This document shows, piece after piece, positions 6,573 through 13,800 of a stretch of 20,905 bases of DNA (positions within the stretch are counted from its first letter, which is position 1; each line of letters starts with the position of its first letter). The stretch is from SVTX01 sp045612105. Lineage in GTDB: Bacteria; Bacillota; Clostridia; Oscillospirales; CAG-272. The DNA lies in contig JAZKYL010000100.1 of NCBI GenBank assembly GCA_045612105.1, positions 1 to 20,905 on the forward strand. The letters are read 5' to 3'. The position numbers and the translations under genes were made by a program. The notes beneath the pieces are model-generated. The model was not told the origin of the DNA, did no database searches, and saw only the letters and a program-made list of their open reading frames with translations.

Positions 6573-7526
6573 ATGAAACTCGCATCCTCAACCGGAGATT
6601 TCAGCTTTTACGTACCTACCGTTGCCGAAAAGGTCAGAGAGTTCAAAGGCTTGAAGTTCAAATACATAAACCTTGAACAGACCGGCAACATTCCCGAGCT
6701 TTTCAGCGACAACGACAGCGACTATCTCCGCCTTGCCGAGGATTTTGCGGCGGCAAGAGAGTATGCCGACGTCAATTACGTGGTTTCTCACGCGCCTTGT
6801 TTACATAATCCTATTATGAACGCATTGACCGACCGTGAGGACGAAGAGTACCGAAGAAATATCAGAGCTATCCGCCGCTCTATCGAGATCTGTCACATTC
6901 TCGGCATCGACCGTATCGTCGTTCACGCATGCGCCAACGACAAGCTGACCGAAGAGGAATTTTACAAGTATAACGCTATGTTTTACCGCGAATTCTTCGA
7001 CCTTATGGAAAAATACAACATTTGGATTTTGACCGAGAATTGGGATAACAACGTAACCCACTTCTCCACAGGTAAGGAGATACGCGATTTTCTCGACCAT
7101 ATGAACCACCCCCTCCTCGGTGCCTGCTGGGACACTGCCCACGGCAACATTGACAGTGTGGCAAGAAAGATAGGTCAGTATCAGAACATTATCGACATAG
7201 GTGACAAGCTGAAGGGTATGCATATTTCCGACAATTTCGGTGACTGTCACCACCACAGCTGTCCCTTTGCGGGAAAAATTCAGTTCGATGCGGTTATGCA
7301 AGGATTGCTTGACGTAAACTACGACGGACATTTCACCTTTGAGGCAAGCTATACCCTCCTCCACCACAACAATCCTCCACATGGAAGATCCCCCTGGACT
7401 CACAACGGCAAGACCGTCACAAAGCTCCTTGACCCCTCTATTGAGCTTAAGAAAATGGCTGTGGATCTTCTTTACGAGACCGGAAAGTATATTCTCGAAA
7501 TCTACGAGTGCTTTGAGGATCAATAA
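6573..7526 (+). CDS. Sugar phosphate isomerase/epimerase-like TIM-barrel protein
   Basis: A 317-residue protein of the xylose-isomerase-like (AP endonuclease 2) fold. Candidate metal ligands fall on successive barrel strands: E155 in ILTENW, D187 in CWDTAHGN, H217 in KGMHISDN and E257 in FTFEASY. H118 in IVVHAC and H190 are also expected active-site positions. Relatives isomerise or epimerise sugars, ketoses or inositol derivatives, or dehydrate keto-sugars; the substrate is not readable. HHHSCPFAGKIQF (227-239) is a metal-site-like loop before the last strands. The ATG at 6573 has AAAGGAAA upstream. No strong promoter is seen in the 69-base gap, so it may be transcribed with the preceding pair or from a weak promoter. 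Its composition matches the sugar genes, not the AT-rich pair. Confidence 0.82.
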   Translation: MKLASSTGDFSFYVPTVAEKVREFKGLKFKYINLEQTGNIPELFSDNDSDYLRLAEDFAAAREYADVNYVVSHAPCLHNPIMNALTDREDEEYRRNIRAIRRSIEICHILGIDRIVVHACANDKLTEEEFYKYNAMFYREFFDLMEKYNIWILTENWDNNVTHFSTGKEIRDFLDHMNHPLLGACWDTAHGNIDSVARKIGQYQNIIDIGDKLKGMHISDNFGDCHHHSCPFAGKIQFDAVMQGLLDVNYDGHFTFEASYTLLHHNNPPHGRSPWTHNGKTVTKLLDPSIELKKMAVDLLYETGKYILEIYECFEDQ

Positions 7527-7631
7527 TAGTTAAGCAAACTTAATTTTTGCGTTTTTGTTATAAAAATACAACTTATTTAGTCAAAAAACAATCATTTTTA
7601 CAAAAAAGCAACTATAATCTCAAAAATGCTC

Positions 7632-7660
7632 TTGACAATCACGTCAATTTGTAATATAAT
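7632..7660 (+). promoter_or_regulatory. Consensus promoter upstream of the AraC regulator
   Basis: TTGACA (7632-7637), 17-base spacer, TATAAT (7655-7660). The predicted start is near 7667, giving a leader of about 90 bases that contains the hairpin at 7683-7728. Confidence 0.85.
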
Positions 7661-7666
7661 ATAAAA

Positions 7667-7730
7667 GATGCAGAGAAATGGAGATGTATCAAGACAAACG
7701 GAAAGCGTTTGTTTTGATGCATCTTTTTAT
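7667..7730 (+). ncRNA. Candidate short leader RNA ending at an early terminator
   Basis: A consensus promoter followed within about 16-60 bases of the predicted start by a strong hairpin and U-tract defines a transcript of about 60 bases. It may be a stand-alone small RNA or the attenuated leader of the downstream AraC gene. A 17-codon reading frame (ATG 7684, TAA 7735-7737) runs through the hairpin; translating it would disrupt the terminator. It has GGAG only one base from the ATG, which is poor spacing, so the peptide is doubtful. No known riboswitch class is recognised. Confidence 0.35.
7683..7728 (+). terminator. Leader terminator or attenuator before the AraC gene
   Basis: An 18-base-pair stem (7683-7700 with 7706-7723, including two G-T pairs) with a GAAAG loop is followed by five T residues (7724-7728). 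It lies between the promoter (7632-7660) and the ATG at 7759, so full-length mRNA requires read-through. The stem centre ACAAACG-N5-CGTTTGT is also an operator-like dyad. Confidence 0.75.
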
Positions 7731-7758
7731 TTTGTAATGAAATGAAAGGATTTTTGAT

Positions 7759-8610
7759 ATGCACAAGGTGTACGACCCTCAAACCTACGCCAACGTTTTT
7801 TACCCCGACAGTATTCAAAGAGAACAGCTTTCGGTTTCCGAAATAGGCTTGGCAGAGCCACCGGAAGGAAACGAAATTAAAATTGACAGATCAGTATCCT
7901 CTATTATCCACTACGTTGTTTCCGGCTCTTGTTATTTCAAAGATTCCGTAATTCAGTCCCCTACGATCATCGTAACGAGACCCGGTGAATCTCTCGACTT
8001 ACGAGTCTGTGAAGATTGCAATTGCTTTCAGGTCTTTTGGATCAAATGCTGCGGAGATATGACAGGAGAACTGCTTTCGGCATCCGGTCTGTATTCCGAC
8101 GTCAGAGTTTTACCTTTTGATTACGTTGATAAGGCATTAAAGCTTTTCGAAAAGCTTACAAGCGAGGCAAGCTATAAGGACGAGGATGACGGTCTTTATT
8201 TGATGGGCGCACTCTTCAGACTTCTTTCTCTTAATTCTGCCGTACACCCCCCAAAAAGCTCTGCCCCAATTTCCCCCTATACACAGACGATACTCAAATA
8301 CATACACAAGAATTACGGTATTCATATAAGCGAGAATATCTTAGCAACGTTAGTCAATCTTTCCACCAACTATATGCATAAAATATTTTTGTCGGATATG
8401 AAGATGACGCCCATATACTATCTGAATTCATATAGGATCAAGCAAGCGAAAAATCTACTTAAGGATACCGCTCTGCCCATTTCTGCCATCGCTGACGAGG
8501 TGGGAATTTCTGGAGGAGACTATTTCTGCCGTGTTTTTCGAAAGTATAACAACGGCATATCCCCTACCGAATACCGTAAGCGCATAAAACAGCAAGCTTT
8601 CAATCATTGA
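7759..8610 (+). CDS. AraC-family transcriptional regulator
   Basis: 283 residues. The N-terminal part (about 1-170) looks like a cupin-type ligand-binding domain, with IIHYVVSGSCYF and the ITVTRPGE-like IIVTRPGESLDLR. The C-terminal ~100 residues are the AraC/XylS DNA-binding domain: ISENILATLVNLSTNYMHKIF is the first helix-turn-helix; LPISAIADEVGISGGDYFCR with FRKYNNGISPTEYRKR is the second. AAAGGA lies about 9 bases before the ATG. It sits upstream of, and in the same direction as, the GPH symporter and GH2 genes, and is the likely controller of them (TTCAC repeats at 8682-8708 and 10580-10595). Its own mRNA carries a leader terminator. The inducer is probably a sugar, by analogy with the family and neighbours. 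Confidence 0.92.
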   Translation: MHKVYDPQTYANVFYPDSIQREQLSVSEIGLAEPPEGNEIKIDRSVSSIIHYVVSGSCYFKDSVIQSPTIIVTRPGESLDLRVCEDCNCFQVFWIKCCGDMTGELLSASGLYSDVRVLPFDYVDKALKLFEKLTSEASYKDEDDGLYLMGALFRLLSLNSAVHPPKSSAPISPYTQTILKYIHKNYGIHISENILATLVNLSTNYMHKIFLSDMKMTPIYYLNSYRIKQAKNLLKDTALPISAIADEVGISGGDYFCRVFRKYNNGISPTEYRKRIKQQAFNH

Positions 8611-8622
8611 CATCCCCTGAAT

Positions 8623-8658
8623 AACCGTTCTGTCACACCCTTGACGGAACAGTTTCTT
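8623..8658 (+). terminator. Weak terminator after the AraC gene
   Basis: A 13-base imperfect stem (8623-8635 with 8642-8654; one C-A mismatch, one T-G pair) is followed by TCTTT. Position, 12 bases past the stop codon, supports a terminator separating araC from the symporter transcript. Confidence 0.55.
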
Positions 8659-8681
8659 TAGCGTTTTAAAGTGTTACGAAT

Positions 8682-8708
8682 TTCACATGATTTTCACCAA
8701 ATATTCAC
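8682..8708 (+). promoter_or_regulatory. Three TTCAC direct repeats, 11-base period (putative AraC operator)
   Basis: TTCAC occurs at 8682-8686, 8693-8697 and 8704-8708, exactly 11 bases apart and so on one face of the helix, about 40 bases upstream of the -35 of the symporter gene. The same word at the same spacing occurs before the GH2 gene (10580, 10591). Phased direct repeats suit AraC-family proteins, which use two HTH motifs per monomer. Binding is inferred. Confidence 0.5.
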
Positions 8709-8747
8709 TGGAATTATCGGTAATTTTTACAAAAATTAATTTAATTG

Positions 8748-8776
8748 TTGACATATCAATTATTACATTGTATAAT
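8748..8776 (+). promoter_or_regulatory. Consensus promoter of the GPH symporter gene
   Basis: TTGACA (8748-8753), 17-base spacer, TATAAT (8771-8776), with a start near 8783 and an untranslated leader of about 112 bases before the ATG at 8895. Confidence 0.88.
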
Positions 8777-8820
8777 ACTATTTGTAAGGTTCGTTACGGT
8801 ACTAAGGCGCAGTCTGCCAT

Positions 8821-8880
8821 ATGGAAAAGCTCCACAAGTCAGGCTGTAATTTTTTACTGTCCGAGCCCAAAAACAATTAA
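8821..8880 (+). CDS. Possible 19-residue leader peptide
   Basis: A short frame, ATG at 8821 to TAA at 8880, encodes a 19-residue peptide starting MEKLHKSGCNF, wholly inside the symporter leader and ending 14 bases before the symporter ATG. The only upstream Shine-Dalgarno-like word is AAGGCG, about 10 bases away, which is weak. It may be chance. If translated, it could couple or regulate translation of the symporter gene. Confidence 0.2.
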   Translation: MEKLHKSGCNFLLSEPKNN

Positions 8881-8894
8881 GAAAGAGGTTAAAT

Positions 8895-10511
8895 ATGAAA
8901 AAACAACCCAAACTCGACACCAATGGCAAGCGCGCGTTCGGTATGCGAGACAAGCTTGCTTACGCTGCCGGTGATCTAGGCTGTAATCTAAGCTTTGGTC
9001 TTAAGAGCACGGTTCAGACCTTCTGGCTCGTTTTCATGATGCTGGAAACCGGTCTCTTCTCTCTCCTTCTCCTTGCTGTTCAAGCATGGGACGCAATCAA
9101 TGATCCTCTCATCGGAACCCTGATCGATAGCGATAAGAGAAAGTACAAAATGGGCAAATATAAGACCTACATCCTCATCGGTGCTATCGGTCTTCTCGTG
9201 GGTGGCGCGGCAGTATTTCTTCCCTTCCCCAATGCAGGAATCGTTCTCAAGGCAGTTCTCTTCATTATCGGATACATAATCTGGGATGCAGCCTACACCA
9301 TGGCAAACGTTCCTTACGGTACTATGCTTAACATAGTTACCGAGGACGCAGGCGAGAGAGCTCAGCTTTCCGTTTTCAGATCCATCGGTGGTGCTGTCGG
9401 TGGAATGATCCCCGGCATCATCCTCCCTATGCTTATTTGGAACAAGGTTACCTTCGATCCCAAGAATCCCACTTGGTTCCTTGACAAGATAGAGATCCCC
9501 GAGGGTGCAGAAGAAGCGTTCTCTCCCGAAAACTTCCTCAAGAATCCCGTTACCGGTGAGCTTTATAAGGAAGGCGACAAGGTGCTCAGCCCTCTGACCG
9601 GTGGTCAGATCGAGGTTCTTCTCGGTGAGAGAGTATTCTGGGCAGCACTTATTATGGGTGTTCTCGCATTCGTATTCTTCATTTTCATGATCAGAAACAT
9701 CACCATCCGCGGCAATGAATATGCTGAGCTCAATCAGGAGAGCGGCGAAAAGGTCAATCTTTTCAAATCTTTCGGTACATTTATGAAGAACCGTCCCGCA
9801 GTTGGTTGTACTATCGCTGCTATGGGTATGTTCCTCGGTATGCAGTCTGCTACCACCGCTAACACCATCATGTTCGCTACTCACTTCGGACAGGCTTCCC
9901 TTTCCGGTCTCGTTATGATGGTTGGTTTCCTTCCCATGTTCATCTTTATGCCCTTCGCTACCAAGCTTGTTAAGAAGTACGGTAAGAAGGAAGTTGCTTC
10001 CATCGGATCTATCGCAGGTCTCGTTGGCGGTGCTATCCTTTGCATCTTCCCCCTCTGCCCCAAGAACGTTCAGCTTATCGTTTATATGATAGGTCTCATA
10101 TTCTTCGGTCTCGGTATGGGCTTCTACAACTGCGTATCCTGGGCTATGATGGGTGACGCTATCGATTACCAGGAATGGAAGTTCGGTAAGAGAGAGGAAA
10201 GCGTTGTTTACGCGCTCCACTCCTTCTTCAGAAAACTCGCTCAGGGTGTTGGCCCCGCGGCTGTAATCGCTATTATGGGTACTCCCCTTATCGGCTACGT
10301 TTCCGCTCTCGGCACCATCGGTCAGAGTGCAGAAACCGCTGCACGCCTTTGCTGGCTCGTAGCAGGACTCTATATGTTTAGCGCAGTATGTCAGTTCGTA
10401 GGTGTTGCAGTAATTTACAACATCGACAAAAAGACTCTCGCTAAGATGACCGAAGAACTCGCAGAAAGAAGAGTCGCTGCAGAGGTTGTTGAAAACAAAG
10501 TTGAAGAATAA
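8895..10511 (+). CDS. GPH-family (MelB-like) sugar:cation symporter
   Basis: A 538-residue, 12-helix transporter of the glycoside-pentoside-hexuronide:cation family within the major facilitator superfamily. DKLAYAAGDLGCNL (19-32) and AWDAINDPLIGTLID (64-78) are family signatures, the latter with the acidic residues used for cation and sugar binding in MelB. It imports a glycoside with Na+ or H+. Residues about 184-246 form an insertion between helices 5 and 6 with few hydrophobic residues; it should face outside, and explains the length above the usual ~450-500. A GAAAGAGG site precedes the ATG. Codon use is strongly biased (mostly TTC, AAC, CTC), suggesting high expression. The GH2 gene follows after a terminator, so the two are separate but probably co-regulated. 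Confidence 0.93.
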   Translation: MKKQPKLDTNGKRAFGMRDKLAYAAGDLGCNLSFGLKSTVQTFWLVFMMLETGLFSLLLLAVQAWDAINDPLIGTLIDSDKRKYKMGKYKTYILIGAIGLLVGGAAVFLPFPNAGIVLKAVLFIIGYIIWDAAYTMANVPYGTMLNIVTEDAGERAQLSVFRSIGGAVGGMIPGIILPMLIWNKVTFDPKNPTWFLDKIEIPEGAEEAFSPENFLKNPVTGELYKEGDKVLSPLTGGQIEVLLGERVFWAALIMGVLAFVFFIFMIRNITIRGNEYAELNQESGEKVNLFKSFGTFMKNRPAVGCTIAAMGMFLGMQSATTANTIMFATHFGQASLSGLVMMVGFLPMFIFMPFATKLVKKYGKKEVASIGSIAGLVGGAILCIFPLCPKNVQLIVYMIGLIFFGLGMGFYNCVSWAMMGDAIDYQEWKFGKREESVVYALHSFFRKLAQGVGPAAVIAIMGTPLIGYVSALGTIGQSAETAARLCWLVAGLYMFSAVCQFVGVAVIYNIDKKTLAKMTEELAERRVAAEVVENKVEE

Positions 10512-10527
10512 TCAACCCTAAACCTTG

Positions 10528-10562
10528 CGGTGTCCGATCACTCGGTCGGACACCGTATTTTT
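10528..10562 (+). terminator. Terminator of the symporter gene
   Basis: Stem CGGTGTCCGA (10528-10537) with TCGGACACCG (10546-10555), 8-base loop, then TATTTTT. It begins 16 bases after the symporter stop codon. Confidence 0.9.
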
Positions 10563-10579
10563 CAAAACATCTCCGTATA

Positions 10580-10611
10580 TTCACAGTGAATTCACAAACA
10601 TTTTATATAAT
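10580..10611 (+). promoter_or_regulatory. Activator-type promoter of the GH2-mscL operon
   Basis: A -10 TATAAT at 10606-10611 has no recognisable -35 at 16-18 bases upstream. The -35 area holds two TTCAC repeats (10580-10584, 10591-10595) 11 bases apart, partly within the dyad ATTCACAGTGAAT (10579-10591). This is what an activator-dependent promoter would look like, and the repeats match those before the symporter gene. Confidence 0.5.
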
Positions 10612-10645
10612 TAAATGAAAAACTTTTATTTAGGAGAACAAAAAC

Positions 10646-13066
10646 GTGAGACAGATACTTAATCTTAACGAAAACTGGCTTTTTGCCAAGAACACAGCTG
10701 ACATAACCGTTCGCGAGGGTGAAGAGGTCAATCTTCCCCACTCCTGGAACGCGCAGGACGGTCAGGACGGCGGCAACGACTATTTCCGCGGCTCCTGCCT
10801 CTACGTCAAGACTCTGAAGAAGGCTGATCTTCCCGAAGCTGACCGCTACTATCTCGAAATTCGCGGTGCAAACTCCTCCGCAGACGTTTACGTTGGCGGC
10901 GAGAAGCTTGCTCACCACGACGGCGGTTATTCCACCTGGCGTGTTGACCTTACCGACAAGCTTTCCGATGAGACAGACGTTGCTATCGTAGTTGACAACT
11001 CCCCCAACGAGACCGTATACCCTCAGATGGCAGACTTCACCTTCTACGGCGGTCTCTACCGTGATGTAAACCTTATTTGCGTCAACAACACCCACTTCGA
11101 TCTTGACTACTACGGCGGTATAGGTCTTGCTATCACCCCTGAGGTCAATGGTGCTGATGCAAAGGTAACCGTTGAGGTCTACACCACCGAGCTTACTGAC
11201 ACACAGAAGCTGGTTTACACCATTTACGACAAGGAAGAAAACGAGCTCCAGAAGATCGAGTCCACCGAAAAGAAGGTCGTTTTCAATATTGAGAACGTTC
11301 ACCTCTGGCACGGACGCAAGGATCCTTACCTCTATTGCTGTGAGGTAGAGATCGTTGAGGGCGAGACGGTTCTTGACAACGTTTGCAACCGTTTCGGCTG
11401 CAGAACCTTCAAGATCGACCCCGAGAACGGTTTCATCCTTAACGGTGAGGAATATCCCCTCCGCGGTGTTTCCCGTCACCAAGACCGTCTTGGCGTCGGT
11501 AACGCGCTTCTTCCCGAGCATCATGCAGAGGATATTGATTACATTATGGAGGTAGGTGCTACTACCATCCGTCTCGCTCACTATCAGCACGATCAGTATT
11601 TCTACGATCTCTGCGACGAAAAGGGTCTTGTTATCTGGGCTGAAATCCCCTACATTTCAAGACATATGCCCACAGGTCGCGAGAACACCATCTCGCAGAT
11701 GAAGGAGCTTATCACTCAGAACTACAACCACGCATCCATCGTGGTCTGGGGTCTCTCCAACGAGATCTCCATCGCAGGCTCCGACGACGATCTTCTTGAA
11801 AATCACCGCATCCTCAACGACCTCGTTCACGAGATGGATAAGACAAGACTTACCACCATCGCGGCAGTTTCTATGTGCAAGATGGACGACCCCTACATTC
11901 AGATCCCTGACGTTGTTTCCTACAACCACTATTTCGGTTGGTACGGCGGCGACACAAGCATGAACGGACCCTGGTTCGATAAGTTCCACGCTAAGTTCCC
12001 GAATATCCCGATCGGTATCAGCGAGTACGGCTGTGAGGCTCTTAACTGGCACACCAGTAACCCCAAGCAGGGCGACTACACCGAGGAATATCAGGCATTC
12101 TACCACGAGGAGCTTATCAAGCAGCTCTTCACAAGAAAATACATCTGGGCAACTCACGTTTGGAATATGTTCGACTTCGGCGCCGACGCGAGAGCCGAGG
12201 GCGGCGAGAACGGTCAGAACCACAAGGGTCTTATGACCATGGACCGTAAGTACAAGAAGGACGCATTCTACGCTTACAAGGCATGGCTTGTTTCCCCCGA
12301 GGAGGATCCCTTCGTTCACCTCTGCGGAAAGAGATATATCGACAGAGTTGAGGACGTTACCAAGGTAACCGTCTACTCTAACCTTCCCGAGGTCGAGCTT
12401 TTCGTCAACGGCGAGAGCATCGGCAAGAAGACTGCCGAGGATCACTTCTTCTACTTCGACGTTAAGAACGAGGGTGAGACCACCATCGTGGCTAAGGCAG
12501 GTGACCTTACAGACGAGGGTATGATCCGCAAAGTTGACGAAATGAATATGGACTACGTTCTCCGTGAGGTTGGAGCTGTTCTTAACTGGTTCGACGTAAC
12601 CGAAAGAGAGGGATATTTCTCACTCAACGATAAGATTTCCGACATTATGGAGTCTCCCGTAGGTAAGCTTTGGTTTGTACGTCTCGGTCTCAAGCTCAAG
12701 CAGAAGATGGATGCCAACAACAAGGGCAAGAAGGGCGAGAAGAAGTCCGGCGGCTTTGAGGTGGATCTCAAGGGCGGCACTATGAGCGGTATAATGGATA
12801 TGCTCGGTGGATTCAGCGTTCTTCGTCTTTCCAGCATGATGGGAATGATGAACATCAGCTTCACAAAGGAAGAGCTGCTTGAGCTCAACCGTCAGCTTAA
12901 CAAGATCAAGAAGCCCAAGGCAAAGACTGCTGAGGAAGGCTCCGAAGATAAGGACGGAAAGGCAAACACCAAGAAGACCGTAGCGATCTGTGCTGCTGCC
13001 GCAGCAGGTGTAGCTGCCGTTGTAGCCGTTATTGTTGGAATCCTTTCTTCTAAGAACAAGAAATAA
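10646..13066 (+). CDS. GH2 beta-galactosidase-like glycosidase with C-terminal membrane anchor
   Basis: 806 residues starting at GTG 10646, with TAGGAGAA about 7 bases upstream. Order: sugar-binding jelly-roll (about 1-145), Ig-like domain (150-255), TIM barrel (260-550) with acid/base E373 in WGLSNEIS and nucleophile E460 in IGISEYG, then a beta-domain (555-625). The catalytic part fits GH2 beta-galactosidases; beta-glucuronidase is less likely. Residues about 635-755 form an extra helical domain (NWFDVTEREGYFSLNDK, KEELLELNRQLNKI). Then come a charged linker and one hydrophobic helix (778-800, Ala/Val-rich) ending SSKNKK. With no signal peptide, this predicts a tail-anchored enzyme on the inner membrane face. 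Codon bias is strong, as in the symporter gene. mscL follows after 26 bases. Confidence 0.9.
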   Translation: MRQILNLNENWLFAKNTADITVREGEEVNLPHSWNAQDGQDGGNDYFRGSCLYVKTLKKADLPEADRYYLEIRGANSSADVYVGGEKLAHHDGGYSTWRVDLTDKLSDETDVAIVVDNSPNETVYPQMADFTFYGGLYRDVNLICVNNTHFDLDYYGGIGLAITPEVNGADAKVTVEVYTTELTDTQKLVYTIYDKEENELQKIESTEKKVVFNIENVHLWHGRKDPYLYCCEVEIVEGETVLDNVCNRFGCRTFKIDPENGFILNGEEYPLRGVSRHQDRLGVGNALLPEHHAEDIDYIMEVGATTIRLAHYQHDQYFYDLCDEKGLVIWAEIPYISRHMPTGRENTISQMKELITQNYNHASIVVWGLSNEISIAGSDDDLLENHRILNDLVHEMDKTRLTTIAAVSMCKMDDPYIQIPDVVSYNHYFGWYGGDTSMNGPWFDKFHAKFPNIPIGISEYGCEALNWHTSNPKQGDYTEEYQAFYHEELIKQLFTRKYIWATHVWNMFDFGADARAEGGENGQNHKGLMTMDRKYKKDAFYAYKAWLVSPEEDPFVHLCGKRYIDRVEDVTKVTVYSNLPEVELFVNGESIGKKTAEDHFFYFDVKNEGETTIVAKAGDLTDEGMIRKVDEMNMDYVLREVGAVLNWFDVTEREGYFSLNDKISDIMESPVGKLWFVRLGLKLKQKMDANNKGKKGEKKSGGFEVDLKGGTMSGIMDMLGGFSVLRLSSMMGMMNISFTKEELLELNRQLNKIKKPKAKTAEEGSEDKDGKANTKKTVAICAAAAAGVAAVVAVIVGILSSKNKK

Positions 13067-13092
13067 AAAAGCACTCAAAAAGGACGAAAAAC

Positions 13093-13722
13093 ATGAAAAA
13101 TTTCTTTGCAGAATTCAAAAAGTTCATCACCCGCGGCAACGTGGTTGATATGGCAGTCGGTGTTATCGTCGGTAGCTCCTTCACCGCCATCGTAAACGGA
13201 CTTAGCAACTTTATTCTCAAGCCTCTCGTCAACTGGCTTCTTGCCTTGATCATCGGCGCGGACACTCTCAGCGAGATATACACCCCTCTCAAGGCAGTCT
13301 ATAAGGATGTTCTTGACGAAACGGGTGCAAAAATCGGAGAAGAGCTTGATCTTGCACAGTCTATCTACATCGACTGGGGCGCATTTATCAATGCAGTCAT
13401 TAATTTCTTCATTATCGCATTCGTGCTCTTCATTATCGTCAAGATATTCAATAAATTCCGCGATGATCGTCAGGAATTGAAGGAAAACATCGAGAAAAAG
13501 ACGCTTAACAGAGCAGAAAGAAAGGAGCTTCGTGCTGCCGGTGTAAACATCCGCGACAAGAAGGCTATCGAAATCTACTATGCAGAGCAAAAATTGCTTG
13601 CTGATGAAAAAGCAGCGGCAGAGGCAGCTGCTGCAGCTGAAAAAGCGAGACTTGAAAGAGAGGCTAATCCCACAACAGAAGATCTTCTCAAGGAAATACT
13701 AAAAACTCTTAAGAATCAGTAA
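13093..13722 (+). CDS. mscL: Large-conductance mechanosensitive channel MscL, enlarged
   Basis: 209 residues. The N-terminus FKKFITRGNVVDMAVGVIVG is the MscL hallmark: amphipathic helix, then pore helix TM1 (about 16-48). TM2 is about 97-120. The outer loop between them (50-96) and a charged, Ala/Glu/Lys-rich coiled segment (121-192) are both longer than usual, so the protein exceeds the common ~130-150 residues. The end, TTEDLLKEILKTLKNQ, is the usual C-terminal bundle helix. MscL opens at near-lytic tension to release solutes after osmotic downshock. AAAGGA precedes the ATG. Only 26 bases separate it from the GH2 stop, with no terminator, so they are co-transcribed. It may protect cells against turgor from rapid sugar uptake. 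Confidence 0.93.
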   Translation: MKNFFAEFKKFITRGNVVDMAVGVIVGSSFTAIVNGLSNFILKPLVNWLLALIIGADTLSEIYTPLKAVYKDVLDETGAKIGEELDLAQSIYIDWGAFINAVINFFIIAFVLFIIVKIFNKFRDDRQELKENIEKKTLNRAERKELRAAGVNIRDKKAIEIYYAEQKLLADEKAAAEAAAAAEKARLEREANPTTEDLLKEILKTLKNQ

Positions 13723-13737
13723 AATCCAATAAAAAAG

Positions 13738-13800
13738 CGGCTTCCCACGGCGCAGATCAAATCAATTCTGCAGCTCTTTGGGAAGCCGTTTATTATTTTT
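13738..13800. terminator. Bidirectional terminator between mscL and the yitT-like gene
   Basis: Stem CGGCTTCCCA (13738-13747) with TGGGAAGCCG (13779-13788), enclosing a smaller hairpin (GCAGA 13752-13756 with TCTGC 13768-13772). An A-run lies on the left (13731-13736) and T-rich sequence on the right, so it can stop transcripts from both converging operons. Its right edge overlaps the yitT stop codon. Confidence 0.85.

Noticed and set aside
8783..8894. Riboswitch in the symporter leader
   Set aside because: No conserved riboswitch core is recognisable, and only weak pairing is seen; a small leader peptide is a marginally better reading.
8988..10220. Long open frame of 410 codons on the minus strand
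   Set aside because: It is the antisense shadow of the symporter gene, produced by biased codon use; its translation has no recognisable domain and no ribosome binding site.
10592..11590. 332-codon minus-strand open frame, and similar frames at 11657-12445 and 12620-13078
   Set aside because: All are opposite the GH2 gene and arise from its codon bias.
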